From contig BQJU01000013.1 of the NCBI GenBank assembly GCA_021604865.1, positions 1-64,000 on the forward strand: DNA of 64,000 nt, given 5' to 3'. Source of the DNA: Saprospiraceae bacterium (GTDB lineage Bacteria > Bacteroidota > Bacteroidia > Chitinophagales > Saprospiraceae). Positions 48,428 through 56,856 of the stretch are shown one piece after another. The translations under genes and the position numbers were made by a program. Within the stretch, counting starts at the first letter, position 1; every line of letters starts with the position of its first letter. The notes beneath the pieces are model-generated. The model saw only the letters and a program-made list of their open reading frames with translations. It did no database searches and was not told the origin of the DNA.

Positions 48428-49156
48428 ATGGCAAAAGCGGTAAAACCCTATAATGAAGGTGAAAGTAAAAAAGTACAGGTGTCCAGGATGTTTAACAAGA
48501 TTGCACCTTACTACGATTTTCTCAATCGGCTTTTGTCATTAGGCATCGATACTATTTGGCGAAAAAAAGCCATTGACCAGTTGAAAGGTAAAAACAACCG
48601 CCTGATACTGGATGTGGCCACCGGCACGGCTGATGTAGCTATTGAGACGGCCAAGAGGCTAAAACCTGAAAAGATTATCGGTTTAGATATATCTAGCCAG
48701 ATGCTTGAAGTGGGGCGAAAAAAAATAAAAAAACAAGCCCTGGAAACCGTCATTGAGCTCCTTGAAGGGGATTCGGAAAATTTACCTTTTGCAGACAATA
48801 CCTTTGATGCAATTACCGTTGCATTTGGGGTGAGAAATTTTGAAAACCTGGAAAAAGGACTCAGCGAAATGCAGCGCGTACTTAAAGAAGATGGTCAACT
48901 GGTGGTGTTAGAGTTCTCAAAACCGACGCTCTTCCCATTCAAACAATTATTTAATTTTTACTTTCGGTACATTTTACCGCTGATTGGACGTTTAAGTTCT
49001 AAAGATCCGAAAGCCTACCGATATCTATACGAATCGGTACAGTCATTTCCCAATGGGAACGACTTTTTGAACATATTACGTAAAACCGGTTACAAATCGA
49101 ACAAATGCATACCGTTAACACTGGGAATTTGCTCTATCTATGTGGGCGTAAAATAA
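48428..49156 (+). CDS. menG: Demethylmenaquinone methyltransferase (UbiE/MenG)
   Basis: The 242-residue protein has the UbiE signatures: YDFLNRLLSLGIDTIWRKKAI near 29-49, SAM motif I LDVATGTADVAIE near 60-72, and the later DAITVAFGVRNFENLEKGL and LEFSKPTLFPFKQLFNFYF. It methylates demethylmenaquinone to menaquinone; ubiquinone would not be expected in this phylum. Its last 52 bp overlap the start of porT in another frame, a strong sign of translational coupling. The first gene of a two-gene operon. Confidence 0.95.
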   Translation: MAKAVKPYNEGESKKVQVSRMFNKIAPYYDFLNRLLSLGIDTIWRKKAIDQLKGKNNRLILDVATGTADVAIETAKRLKPEKIIGLDISSQMLEVGRKKIKKQALETVIELLEGDSENLPFADNTFDAITVAFGVRNFENLEKGLSEMQRVLKEDGQLVVLEFSKPTLFPFKQLFNFYFRYILPLIGRLSSKDPKAYRYLYESVQSFPNGNDFLNILRKTGYKSNKCIPLTLGICSIYVGVK

Positions 49157-49848
49157 TACTTTGTCTATTGCTTGCAGCCTTTATGCTGCCTGCTTATGGC
49201 CAACGTGTCAATCAAGGCAACTACAATTTTTACGAATTTCAACAGAAGTCCTATTATTTTGGGATCACCCTGGGATATAATACGTCTACCTATACGCCTT
49301 TCCGCTCTAAGGATTTTATCTATAGCGATAGTATTCGGGCCATAGAATCCATCAAGGGGCCTGGTTTTAACCTGGGCATCGTCACTAATCTGAAAATTGG
49401 TGATTATTTTGATTTTCGGTTCCTCCCCACCCTTTCGTTTGCCGAACGCAATCTCCGTTATAACAAATCCAGCCGGCTAACGTCCTTCAGCCAACGAAGG
49501 GTGGAATCGGTTTTTGTAGAAATGCCTTTCCAGTTTCGTTACAAATCCGCACCTTATAAGGATAAACGACTGTTTGTTATTGCCGGCATCAAATATTCCT
49601 TTGATGTAGCCAGTGATTCCCGGGCCAGACAGGCGGAAACCCTGGTCAAAATCTCTCCACACGATTTTGCCATTGAATATGGGGCTGGCATTCAGTTTTT
49701 CTTCCCCTATTTCATTTTTTCGCCGGAGTTTAAGGTCTCTCATGGCATTGGTAATACCCTGCTTTTTAATCCAAACCTGGAGGAATCTACGGTCCTGGAA
49801 AAGATTTTGTCACGGACCTTTACGATTTCAGTGCATTTTGAAGGATAG
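49105..49848 (+). CDS. porT: Type IX secretion outer-membrane protein PorT
   Basis: The 247-residue product has a signal peptide (hydrophobic IILCLLLAAFMLPAYG, ending AYGQ) and then alternating beta strands of an outer-membrane barrel (YYFGITLGYNTSTY, DYFDFRFLPTLSFAERNLRY, FVEMPFQFRYKSAPYK, AIEYGAGIQFFFPYF). The pattern RFLPTLSFAERNLRY and the position right after menG/ubiE match PorT/SprT of the T9SS. PorT is needed for secretion and gliding in Bacteroidota. The start is uncertain: ATG 49105 lies inside menG, and the next possible start is a TTG at about 49129. The other T9SS core genes are elsewhere. Confidence 0.85.
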   Translation: MHTVNTGNLLYLCGRKIILCLLLAAFMLPAYGQRVNQGNYNFYEFQQKSYYFGITLGYNTSTYTPFRSKDFIYSDSIRAIESIKGPGFNLGIVTNLKIGDYFDFRFLPTLSFAERNLRYNKSSRLTSFSQRRVESVFVEMPFQFRYKSAPYKDKRLFVIAGIKYSFDVASDSRARQAETLVKISPHDFAIEYGAGIQFFFPYFIFSPEFKVSHGIGNTLLFNPNLEESTVLEKILSRTFTISVHFEG

Positions 49849-49887
49849 GATTTGAGTGGGAGGGAATAGCAAATGTCAGACCAACTC

Positions 49888-50469
49888 CTAACACCCACAA
49901 AAATCTTGCGTCATTTTAATCACATCAGGGAAAAAACCGGCAAATTCTTCGGCGAGCAAATCCTCATCCTTTTGCAAGCTTTGTATCACGCCTTTCAAGT
50001 GGGCAGGGCGGCTAACCCGTCTGGCCATGCGGCTAAAGGTAAACTCCAATCCGGACAAGGTTCCATAATTCATCAGCCAGTCATCCTGAATCATTAGGAG
50101 CATGTTTTTTTGCAGGGCCGGCGGCATCAATTCAAGGTTTCGTTTCAGGATTTCATAAATTCTGTGGCTAAATTCCCGTAAAGGTTCTTCGCTATATTCG
50201 TGCCAGGCTTGGCTTAGGAAATAATCGTAAAAAACATCGATGATGACTGGTGCATATTTATGGTGGTCGGCATACATGCGGCGTACCCCTTGCAACACCA
50301 AAGGGTGTACATCGGTAAAATGGTCAATCTGTCGGTGCAATAAGATGCCTTCCTGAATTTCGGCAGGAAATTTCTGAACGTCTTTATTACGGATAAAGTC
50401 CGCCAGGAAGTTACCGACCAGCAATGCTTCACGTTCGCAGGATAAAAAGAGGTGTGCCAGAAAATTCAT
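49888..50469 (-). CDS. AcpH-like acyl-carrier-protein phosphodiesterase (DUF479)
   Basis: The 193-residue protein begins MNFLAHLFLSCEREALLVGNF and has LADFIRNKD, ILLHRQIDHFTDVHPLV and HKYAPVIIDVFYDYFLSQAW, the His/Asp motifs of the AcpH family. Enterobacterial AcpH removes 4'-phosphopantetheine from holo-ACP; whether the Bacteroidota relatives do the same is not settled. It is divergent from ychF across 71 bp. The -7 element sits only 4 bp before the start codon, so the mRNA may be nearly leaderless. Confidence 0.88.
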   Translation of the reverse strand: MNFLAHLFLSCEREALLVGNFLADFIRNKDVQKFPAEIQEGILLHRQIDHFTDVHPLVLQGVRRMYADHHKYAPVIIDVFYDYFLSQAWHEYSEEPLREFSHRIYEILKRNLELMPPALQKNMLLMIQDDWLMNYGTLSGLEFTFSRMARRVSRPAHLKGVIQSLQKDEDLLAEEFAGFFPDVIKMTQDFCGC

Positions 50470-50473
50470 GACT

Positions 50474-50481
50474 CAAACATA
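50474..50481 (-). promoter_or_regulatory. -7 element of the AcpH-like gene
   Basis: The minus strand reads TATGTTTG, a TAnnTTTG match ending 4 bp before the ATG at 50469. With transcription usually starting about 6-7 bp after the element, the message would begin at or inside the start codon unless another promoter is used. Confidence 0.4.
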
Positions 50482-50493
50482 ACCGAAAAAAAT

Positions 50494-50501
50494 TATCTTT
50501 G
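50494..50501 (+). promoter_or_regulatory. -7 element of ychF
   Basis: TATCTTTG matches TAnnTTTG and is followed by GCGGCG; the ATG is at 50541, a leader of about 33 nt. It is 12 bp from the opposite-strand element of the AcpH-like gene. Confidence 0.55.
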
Positions 50502-50540
50502 CGGCGTTTTTATCATTTTTGATTATAAGATACAATACTT

Positions 50541-51638
50541 ATGGGACTGAAATGTGGCATTGTCGGATTGCCTAACGTAGGAAAATCAACGCTTTTTAAT
50601 GCGCTTACTTCTGCAAAAGCACTTGCAGCGAATTATCCATTTGCAACCAAAGATCCTAATGTAGGCATCATTACGGTGCCGGATAGCAGATTGGACAAAC
50701 TGGCGGAATTTGTCAAACCACAACGCATCCTTCCCACAACTGTGGAGATTGTAGACATCGCTGGTTTGATCAAGGGGGCCAGCAAGGGTGAGGGGTTAGG
50801 CAATCAGTTTCTGGCTAATATCCGGGAAGTAGACGCCATTGTACACGTGGTTCGTTGTTTTGAGAACGACAATGTGGTGCATGTGGACGGTAGTGTCAAT
50901 CCGGTTAGAGATAAGGAAATTATCGATACGGAATTGTTACTCAAGGACCTGGAAGCAGTGGAAAAACGACTGGAAAAAGCACGTAAAGCTGCCAAAACCG
51001 GTGAAAAAGAAGCACTTCGTGTTGTCAACACTGTTGAAAAAATCAAAAACCACCTGGAATCAGAACAGCCTGCCCGTACCCTAGCGCTGGAAGAAGACGA
51101 GAAGGACCTGTATAACGATATGATGCTGCTCACCGGTAAACCCATCCTTTACGTATGTAATGTGGATGAAGATTCGGTGCTTAATGGCAATGCCCATACG
51201 GAGGCTTTCAAAAAGGCTGTGGCCAATGAAAATGCAGAGATAATCCTGATTAGCGCCGATATTGAAGCAGAGATTGCTCAGCTGGAAAGCAAGGAAGAAC
51301 GCCAGGAATTTCTGGATGAAATGGGCTTGGAACAACCTGGAGTAAATAAGTTAATTGAAGCCAGCTATCAGTTATTGGATCTGATCACCTATTTTACTGC
51401 CGGTGAAAAAGAAGTGAGAGCCTGGACGATTCACCGGGGTACCAAAGCACCTCAGGCGGCTGCGGTGATTCATACTGATTTTGAAAAAGGGTTTATCCGG
51501 GCAGAAGTGATCAAATATGCTGATTATGTTGCCCATGGATCAGAAAATGCGGTCAAAGAAGCCGGTAAGCTAGGTGTAGAAGGGAAAGAATATGTAGTGA
51601 CAGATGGAGATGTGATGCACTTCCGCTTTAATGTTTAA
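50541..51638 (+). CDS. ychF: YchF/OLA1-type ribosome-associated ATPase
   Basis: The 365-residue protein has G1 [14 protein letters not shown] at 9-22, the G3 DIAGL, the altered G4 CNVDE (NxxE in place of NKxD, which explains ATP preference), a coiled-coil insertion (about 125-165) and the C-terminal TGS-like domain ([23 protein letters not shown], and [11 protein letters not shown]). It acts on ribosomes and translation and is universally conserved. Full length. A single-gene unit with its own promoter. Confidence 0.97.
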   Translation: MGLKCGIVGLPNVGKSTLFNALTSAKALAANYPFATKDPNVGIITVPDSRLDKLAEFVKPQRILPTTVEIVDIAGLIKGASKGEGLGNQFLANIREVDAIVHVVRCFENDNVVHVDGSVNPVRDKEIIDTELLLKDLEAVEKRLEKARKAAKTGEKEALRVVNTVEKIKNHLESEQPARTLALEEDEKDLYNDMMLLTGKPILYVCNVDEDSVLNGNAHTEAFKKAVANENAEIILISADIEAEIAQLESKEERQEFLDEMGLEQPGVNKLIEASYQLLDLITYFTAGEKEVRAWTIHRGTKAPQAAAVIHTDFEKGFIRAEVIKYADYVAHGSENAVKEAGKLGVEGKEYVVTDGDVMHFRFNV

Positions 51639-51646
51639 ACCACTTG

Positions 51647-52189
51647 TTAATAACGCCATTCATCGAGGTATTTCCCAAATATTTTTGCCAGATTTTTGGC
51701 ATCGTCAATACCTCGATGATGGTTACCTGTAAAATCAAACCCTTCTTTAGTTACCGATGATTTTAGGCCACGGGTACGGTGAAGCCGCTTGATTTCATGG
51801 TATTGCCTCCGAATATTAATATGGGACTCAGCCCAATCATAATCCAAATCGTGTAGCTGACAATCCTGGATCAGGATCTTTTTATCAAAATTGCCCCAAG
51901 AACAAAGCATGTATTCATCGTCAAACATTTCTGCCCAATCCTGAAAATCTTCGATTACAGCCGGAAATTGATCCGCCCGATTGATATTTTCCTGTTCAAT
52001 GCTTGTTAGTTGTCGGCAAAACAAAGATAGATTGGGATGCAAAATGGGTTTGATAAAACGGTTGAATTCTCCTTCATATTCTCCAAACTGATTGATACGC
52101 ACCGCTCCAATTTCGATGACCTCCTGGACTCTTGACATGGGGTTTCCCTCCCAACAGGTTGCTTCAATATCGTAAATAATAAAATTCAA
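51647..52189 (-). CDS. DEDDh 3'-5' exonuclease (KapD/ERI1-like)
   Basis: The 180-residue protein has the exonuclease motifs ExoI YDIEATCW with Asp7 and Glu9, ExoII CSWGNFDKK, and ExoIII with HHRGIDDAKNLAKIF (His and Asp). The short length and the order fit the ERI1/KapD family of inhibitor-of-KinA-type exonucleases in bacteria. It should trim RNA or DNA 3' ends. It converges on ychF with an 8-bp gap. It is preceded by the ion channel gene (11 bp) and the acyltransferase, so it probably is the last gene of an engB-acyltransferase-channel-exonuclease operon. Confidence 0.9.
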   Translation of the reverse strand: MNFIIYDIEATCWEGNPMSRVQEVIEIGAVRINQFGEYEGEFNRFIKPILHPNLSLFCRQLTSIEQENINRADQFPAVIEDFQDWAEMFDDEYMLCSWGNFDKKILIQDCQLHDLDYDWAESHINIRRQYHEIKRLHRTRGLKSSVTKEGFDFTGNHHRGIDDAKNLAKIFGKYLDEWRY

Positions 52190-52200
52190 ATTTATTTTTT

Positions 52201-52980
52201 TTAAGTCCCCTTACTCTCTTGTATGAGCCCCTTTAATTCTTCTACCTGCTCTTGCAATTTGTCAATTTTATCTTCCAGAGCAAGGTTATTATCCATCGTC
52301 ATTTCATCTACAAAAACGGCATTAGCCAGAGACATGCCAAAGACCCCACCCAATAAGACAATCATGACAAAATAAAAACGGGTAAAGCCTATCACCCATT
52401 CATTGTCGGTTCTTTGGGCAATTGTTGCAGGAATTTCGTTCCATCCTTCAACTGTAAAAAGTTGAAAAATAGTATAGGAAGACACCAGAGGGTTTCCAAA
52501 ATATTCGGGTGCCGTTTTGCTGTAAAAATGACACGTAAACAAGGCCAGCAAAAAATTCAGAAACATCATAGCCATCAATACAAAAACTGATGCTTTTAAG
52601 GCTCGACCCAAACCATCGATTACCTGGTTAAAGTTGGGAATAAACCGAATCAGTCGCAACAATCTTGCCAACCTCAATACACGCAAAACAGTCAACACAG
52701 AGGTATCGGGGAATGGAATCCAATCCATCAACAACGTCGGCAAACTACCAACAATGATGATAAAATCAAACATATTCCACGCATTTGAAAAATAGGGTCC
52801 TGGTTTAAGAAACCTAAGTTTCACGATTACTTCGACCATGAAGAAGATAATAAAAACATGATCGATTAGAATCAGCCATTGATTTTCGGATAATTCCGGA
52901 AAATACCTAAGAAAAATGATGATTGCATTGACAAAAATTGCAATCAAAATATTCCTTTCCTGTAAAAAAAATCGTTTCAT
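52201..52980 (-). CDS. Single-domain voltage-gated cation channel (BacNaV-type)
   Basis: The 259-residue protein has six hydrophobic segments. The voltage sensor S4 has Arg at 100, 103, 106, 109 and 112, a strict three-residue spacing. The pore-loop segment FTVEGWNE (175-182) resembles the selectivity filter of BacNaV channels (TLESWS), with Glu178 in the key position. The C-terminal segment (233-255, LEDKIDKLQEQVEELK) is a coiled coil, as in the tetramerising tail of BacNaV channels. It probably forms a homotetrameric Na+ or cation channel in the inner membrane. The filter is atypical (Gly-Trp-Asn for Ser-Trp-Ser), so selectivity is not certain. Confidence 0.9.
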   Translation of the reverse strand: MKRFFLQERNILIAIFVNAIIIFLRYFPELSENQWLILIDHVFIIFFMVEVIVKLRFLKPGPYFSNAWNMFDFIIIVGSLPTLLMDWIPFPDTSVLTVLRVLRLARLLRLIRFIPNFNQVIDGLGRALKASVFVLMAMMFLNFLLALFTCHFYSKTAPEYFGNPLVSSYTIFQLFTVEGWNEIPATIAQRTDNEWVIGFTRFYFVMIVLLGGVFGMSLANAVFVDEMTMDNNLALEDKIDKLQEQVEELKGLIQESKGT

Positions 52981-52998
52981 AATGGGATTTAGAACATG

Positions 52999-54708
52999 TT
53001 ATATTTCTTCTAGTTCCATTTCTAGCTTTTTCCACTTTATCTGATCATCCAGATTATAGTTTTCCAGACGATTGTGATAATAGAACAATATTTTAAAACT
53101 ATCACTAATTATTTCTCCGTTCTTGTTGAATTTCAGCGCTTTAGCTACGTGGTAATTGCCTAAGCGTGATATGCCGTCTTTAATTAACTGGTCAAGCTCC
53201 CAATGCATCTGTTCCGACAATTTTATCTGATCCTTTGCAGCCATTTCCAACAGGTGATCTCTAAGCTCTTCAATCACTTCAAAAAGCAGGGATTTTGAAA
53301 AAACGTAATCATCAGTAGGCAATCGCAATATACCGTAAAGGTCCAGTTTGGGATTTTGATATTTCAACAACTGAAAAGCTGCAAAAGCGACCAGGTGACT
53401 GGTCAACACAATATTGTCTCTGTGGTAACGCTCTACAATTTTATCGGCTAAAATCTTGGTGTATTCCGATTCACGCTGCAGGTTTTCATTAACTATTCCA
53501 TTGGAAACAAAATAGTCTTTGATTTTAATTTCATTCCCGTATTTATCAAAACTTCGGCCATCGGCATTCACTGGATTTCCCAGCACATCCATTGGCTGAC
53601 CGATAGAAAGAATAATCTCATTGCCCTTAGAGAATAGCTGCCAAACAAATTTAATAATTTGCCGAAAACTATTAAAAGCATCTTTTGACCGAATATAACG
53701 CTCCTTGCCCATAATTCGAAGATGTTGATCTATCAAATACTTGGCTTCCAATACGAAGTGATAACTCGTAACCAGGGGAACGATAAAAATTTTATCTTCT
53801 TTTCCCCTTTTCAGCAACTTTTCCTGCGCCTCAATTGCCGTACTTAAAAGGCCCAATTTGAGGTTGGTTTCCAACGCACCGGAACGGGAACGGGTTCCTC
53901 CTGGAAAAAACAGGGAATTGGTTCCTCGTTGGATAGAAAGATTAGACATTGCCTTGAGGGTCTCCAAATAAATCGGATTCTTTTTACGGCGATCAACCCG
54001 ATAGGCCCCCAGACGATTCATGAAATAGGCTGTATAACCAGTATTGTACAAATTTAAACCGGCACCGTAAGAAAAAGAAGGCAGTCCAACAAAAGTGTCC
54101 ATAGCAAAACCAATGAGGATGGAATCCAGGTTGCTAAAATGAGTAGGCACAATAACCACCGTTCCCTTTTTAAACAATTCGCGGATGGTATCCACTTCTC
54201 CGGTTACCTTCAGGCGATCAGCCAGGCGAAAGCGACTACTCCAAATTCGATGCCACCGTTTGGCCGCAGCCGTATTTAAAAGTCTCGTAAAAAATAGGGT
54301 GAGAAATTTTCTGGCAAATAAAAAGGTTTGTTTGCGAAAAGTGCCTACAATCTCCTCCGCATAACGATGGATGATTTTTCGTAAAATTTCCTCATTCGTT
54401 TTAATACTTTCTTCCTCACTCCGGTCCAGTGATTTTCGAACCAGTCTTTTACTGATTCTCCTCCAGAATTGTGGCTCATTTGGAGGATCAACTTTCCAGG
54501 GTTCCTCTTTTATCCTGATTTTTTCCAGGTAAATGGTCTTGGAGAGAATATCACTCACTGCTCCCGGCGATTTGCTCCAAATACGGTTGAAAGTGAATTC
54601 CTCAATCTCTTCCACAAATTTCCGGCGATCATGATGCAATTTATAAATAGGCCATTGCTCAATATCAGGAATAACCTGGTCGAGGTGGTTCGAGCTATTC
54701 TTACTCAT
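52999..54708 (-). CDS. PlsB-like glycerol-3-phosphate/1-acyl-glycerol acyltransferase
   Basis: The 569-residue protein has the PlsC/PlsB-type acyltransferase core: HX4D box THFSNLDS near 185-192 and FFPGGTRSRSG near 265-275 (equivalent to the glycerol-phosphate motif FPEGTRS, with Gly for Glu). The long length, the N-terminal extension and large C-terminal helical region resemble PlsB rather than the short PlsC. It should acylate glycerol 3-phosphate or a related alcohol in membrane lipid synthesis. Its start overlaps the end of engB by 8 bp. Positioned with glpD in the same window but not in its operon. Confidence 0.85.
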   Translation of the reverse strand: MSKNSSNHLDQVIPDIEQWPIYKLHHDRRKFVEEIEEFTFNRIWSKSPGAVSDILSKTIYLEKIRIKEEPWKVDPPNEPQFWRRISKRLVRKSLDRSEEESIKTNEEILRKIIHRYAEEIVGTFRKQTFLFARKFLTLFFTRLLNTAAAKRWHRIWSSRFRLADRLKVTGEVDTIRELFKKGTVVIVPTHFSNLDSILIGFAMDTFVGLPSFSYGAGLNLYNTGYTAYFMNRLGAYRVDRRKKNPIYLETLKAMSNLSIQRGTNSLFFPGGTRSRSGALETNLKLGLLSTAIEAQEKLLKRGKEDKIFIVPLVTSYHFVLEAKYLIDQHLRIMGKERYIRSKDAFNSFRQIIKFVWQLFSKGNEIILSIGQPMDVLGNPVNADGRSFDKYGNEIKIKDYFVSNGIVNENLQRESEYTKILADKIVERYHRDNIVLTSHLVAFAAFQLLKYQNPKLDLYGILRLPTDDYVFSKSLLFEVIEELRDHLLEMAAKDQIKLSEQMHWELDQLIKDGISRLGNYHVAKALKFNKNGEIISDSFKILFYYHNRLENYNLDDQIKWKKLEMELEEI

Positions 54709-55309
54709 AGGTTACATTTATCGATTCAATAAATGAGAGTACCTCTTCACGTCCCATTCTGCTACGCGCCGAAGTGATGAATTGTTGAGGCAATTCATTC
54801 CAGCTTTCCAATATTGCTTCCCGGATTGCATTCAGGTTTTCGGTTAGCTGGTGGGACTTCATACGGTCACATTTCGTATAAACCAATACAAAGGGTACCT
54901 GGTTCTCTCCCATCCAATTAATAAATTCAAGGTCAATTGCTTGCGGAGGGATATTTGAGTCTATTAGTACAAAGGCACACAATAGCTGAGGCCGTTGGCG
55001 GAAATAGGTTTTAATCATCTTCTCCCAGCTTTTCCGCAATTTCTTGGAAATCTGGGCGTAGCCATAACCCGGTAGGTCTACTAAAAACCAGGTTTCATCA
55101 ATCAGATAATAATTCAACAATTGGGTTTTACCTGGCGTATTGGAAACGTGTGCCAAATCTTTCCGCTCGCAAAGCATATTGATCAGGGAAGATTTCCCTA
55201 CATTTGACCGGCCTATGAAAGCATATTCCGGTCGTTCTTCATTCGGACATTTTGCTACACCAGGATAACTACCGATGTATGTCGCCTTGTTAATTTCCAT
55301 GACCTTCAT
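54701..55309 (-). CDS. engB: Ribosome-biogenesis GTPase EngB/YsxC
   Basis: The 202-residue protein has the EngB G motifs: G1 GRSNVGKSSLINML at 33-46, G2/switch TPGKTQ, G3 DLPGYGYA, G4 TKCD and G5 TSARS. It helps assemble the 50S subunit. A start at 55309 (MKV) or at the fourth residue (MEI, 55300) is possible; the family usually starts near MEI. Head of a probable operon with the acyltransferase, channel and exonuclease. Confidence 0.97.
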   Translation of the reverse strand: MKVMEINKATYIGSYPGVAKCPNEERPEYAFIGRSNVGKSSLINMLCERKDLAHVSNTPGKTQLLNYYLIDETWFLVDLPGYGYAQISKKLRKSWEKMIKTYFRQRPQLLCAFVLIDSNIPPQAIDLEFINWMGENQVPFVLVYTKCDRMKSHQLTENLNAIREAILESWNELPQQFITSARSRMGREEVLSFIESINVTYE

Positions 55310-55322
55310 TTTTTGCAGAAAG

Positions 55323-55330
55323 CAAACATA
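55323..55330 (-). promoter_or_regulatory. -7 promoter element of engB
   Basis: The minus strand reads TATGTTTG (TAnnTTTG), 13 bp before the 55309 start. The leader would be only a few bases, which favours the MEI start at 55300 if a leader is needed. Confidence 0.5.
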
Positions 55331-55501
55331 ACGAATAATATTCGGTTCTCTGATAAATCACGCGATTTGGAAACATTCAAAAGCGGGATATAAAAGCCTC
55401 TACCTGGTATTTTGTGCCTCTATATTATTGGGTCAAAGCATATAAAATTACCAAAAAGTTACTCAAAGGAAAACCTACAATATTATTAAGCTCAATTCAG
55501 T

Positions 55502-55509
55502 TATCTTTG
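55502..55509 (+). promoter_or_regulatory. -7 promoter element of the beta-barrel gene
   Basis: TATCTTTG matches TAnnTTTG 27 bp before the ATG at 55537. It supports this start over the upstream frame beginning at 55414, which would span the promoter. Confidence 0.6.
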
Positions 55510-55536
55510 CGCAACAATTTTAAAAAGATTTACTCG

Positions 55537-56184
55537 ATGAAAAAAATACTGCTCTTCGTTTTTTTGTTTGGCTGCTTTGGAGCGGCGCAGGCACAATTTA
55601 AACTGGGGGTAAGAATGGGTATCAATACCACCGACCTCAATCCGAACGACATAAAGATTTTGGACGCCAATGGCCTGGATCGTTTTAACCTTGCTTTGAA
55701 ACAAGCTAATTATGGGGTACATGGAGGGCTGGTATTCAGCTTTCGCAAAAACAACCTAATGATTCAACCCGAAGTCTTGTTAAATTCCAACAAGGTAGAC
55801 TATACCATTACGGATGCTCAAGGATCAGGGTTAGTCGATTCTATCCGCAGTGAGAAATACCAATACCTGGATATTCCGGTATTGTTGGGTTTAAAACTGG
55901 GACCTCTCCGGTTACATGGCGGGCCTGTAGGCCATATTTATATCAACAGTACCTCTGAATTGGAGGGATTGGATGGTTATCTTGATCGCTTTGAACCTTT
56001 TACGCTGGGATACCAGTTGGGTGTTGGATTGACTATCTGGAAATTGATGCTGGATGTTCGTTATGAAGGAAACTTCACCAAATTTGGAGATCATTTTGAG
56101 TTTTTTGGCAATCAATATCAATTTGATCAGTCATCTGCCCGTTTTTTATTTTCCATAGGCTTCCTTTTTGGAGATGCCAATTGA
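55537..56184 (+). CDS. Outer-membrane beta-barrel protein (porin-family, OMP_b-brl_2-like)
   Basis: The start at 55537 gives a clear signal peptide MKKILLFVFLFGCFGAAQAQ. The 215-residue protein begins FKLGVRMGINTTDL, the common first strand of this family, continues with alternating amphipathic strands (ANYGVHGGLVFSFRKNNLMIQPEV, YLDIPVLLGLKLGPLRLHGG, MLDVRYEGNFTKFGD) and ends with a strand ending in FLFGDAN. It is an eight-stranded-type small barrel in the outer membrane; function unknown. It has its own promoter and is 130 bp before the sigma factor gene. Confidence 0.88.
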   Translation: MKKILLFVFLFGCFGAAQAQFKLGVRMGINTTDLNPNDIKILDANGLDRFNLALKQANYGVHGGLVFSFRKNNLMIQPEVLLNSNKVDYTITDAQGSGLVDSIRSEKYQYLDIPVLLGLKLGPLRLHGGPVGHIYINSTSELEGLDGYLDRFEPFTLGYQLGVGLTIWKLMLDVRYEGNFTKFGDHFEFFGNQYQFDQSSARFLFSIGFLFGDAN

Positions 56185-56314
56185 TATAAAGCGTCTTGAG
56201 ATTTTCGGCTTCAGCATGAAAGTCCTAACACGCTCTAAGCTAATTTTTCATGTCATACAACCGTCTCAATCCTTTAGTACTCTTTAGACTAAAGAACTCT
56301 AAAGGCGAAACACA

Positions 56315-56851
56315 ATGCCCTTGACCCTCAGGATGACAGAAGACGAATTAATCAAGGCCTGTCTGGCAGAAGACCGTCTGGCTCAAAAAGAACTGTACGA
56401 GCGGTACAATAGAGCCATGTATACGATAGCCTACCGGATGAGTAACGACTTTGAATTGTCGAATGACATTCTTCAAGAAGCGTTTATCAAGGTGTTTCGC
56501 GGCCTTCCCGGCTTCCGCAGCCAATCCACATTAGGAGCCTGGATCAAGACCATCGTAGTTCGAACGGCACTAAGCCGACTTAAAAAGGTACAACATTTTG
56601 AGCCGATCGAAAACCGCCCAGAAGGCAATGCCCTTGACTGGGGGCATTATTTGGATGCGGAATATCTGGAACAGGCCATCCAGAGCCTGCCTGATGGATA
56701 CCGAGCTGTTTTTGTGCTGATTGAAATAGAGGGCTACTCTCACAAAGAAGTAGGTGAAATGCTCAACATCTCAACTGGTACATCGAAATCTCAATTGTTC
56801 CATGCCAAAAAGCGGCTGAGAGAGACTATTAAAACGTTGCTAGACTACTAA
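56315..56851 (+). CDS. ECF-family RNA polymerase sigma factor
   Basis: The 178-residue protein has sigma region 2 (about 20-85: ELYERYNRAMYTIAYRMSNDFELSNDILQEAFIKVFRGLPGFR) and region 4 (about 120-172: IQSLPDGYRAVFVLIEIEGYSHKEVGEMLNISTGTSKSQLFHAKKRLRE). It lacks region 1.1 and region 3, as ECF factors do. The start could be ATG 56315 or the more usual MTEDELI at 56333. It is followed by a one-transmembrane protein 5 bp later, the expected anti-sigma position. It probably controls an envelope-stress regulon. Confidence 0.95.
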   Translation: MPLTLRMTEDELIKACLAEDRLAQKELYERYNRAMYTIAYRMSNDFELSNDILQEAFIKVFRGLPGFRSQSTLGAWIKTIVVRTALSRLKKVQHFEPIENRPEGNALDWGHYLDAEYLEQAIQSLPDGYRAVFVLIEIEGYSHKEVGEMLNISTGTSKSQLFHAKKRLRETIKTLLDY

Positions 56852-56856
56852 ATGCC

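Noticed and set aside
56240-56314. Palindrome around TCTTTAGACTAAAGA before the sigma gene as an operator
   Set aside because: A short A/T-rich symmetrical stretch that could occur by chance; no matching copy is seen upstream of other genes here.
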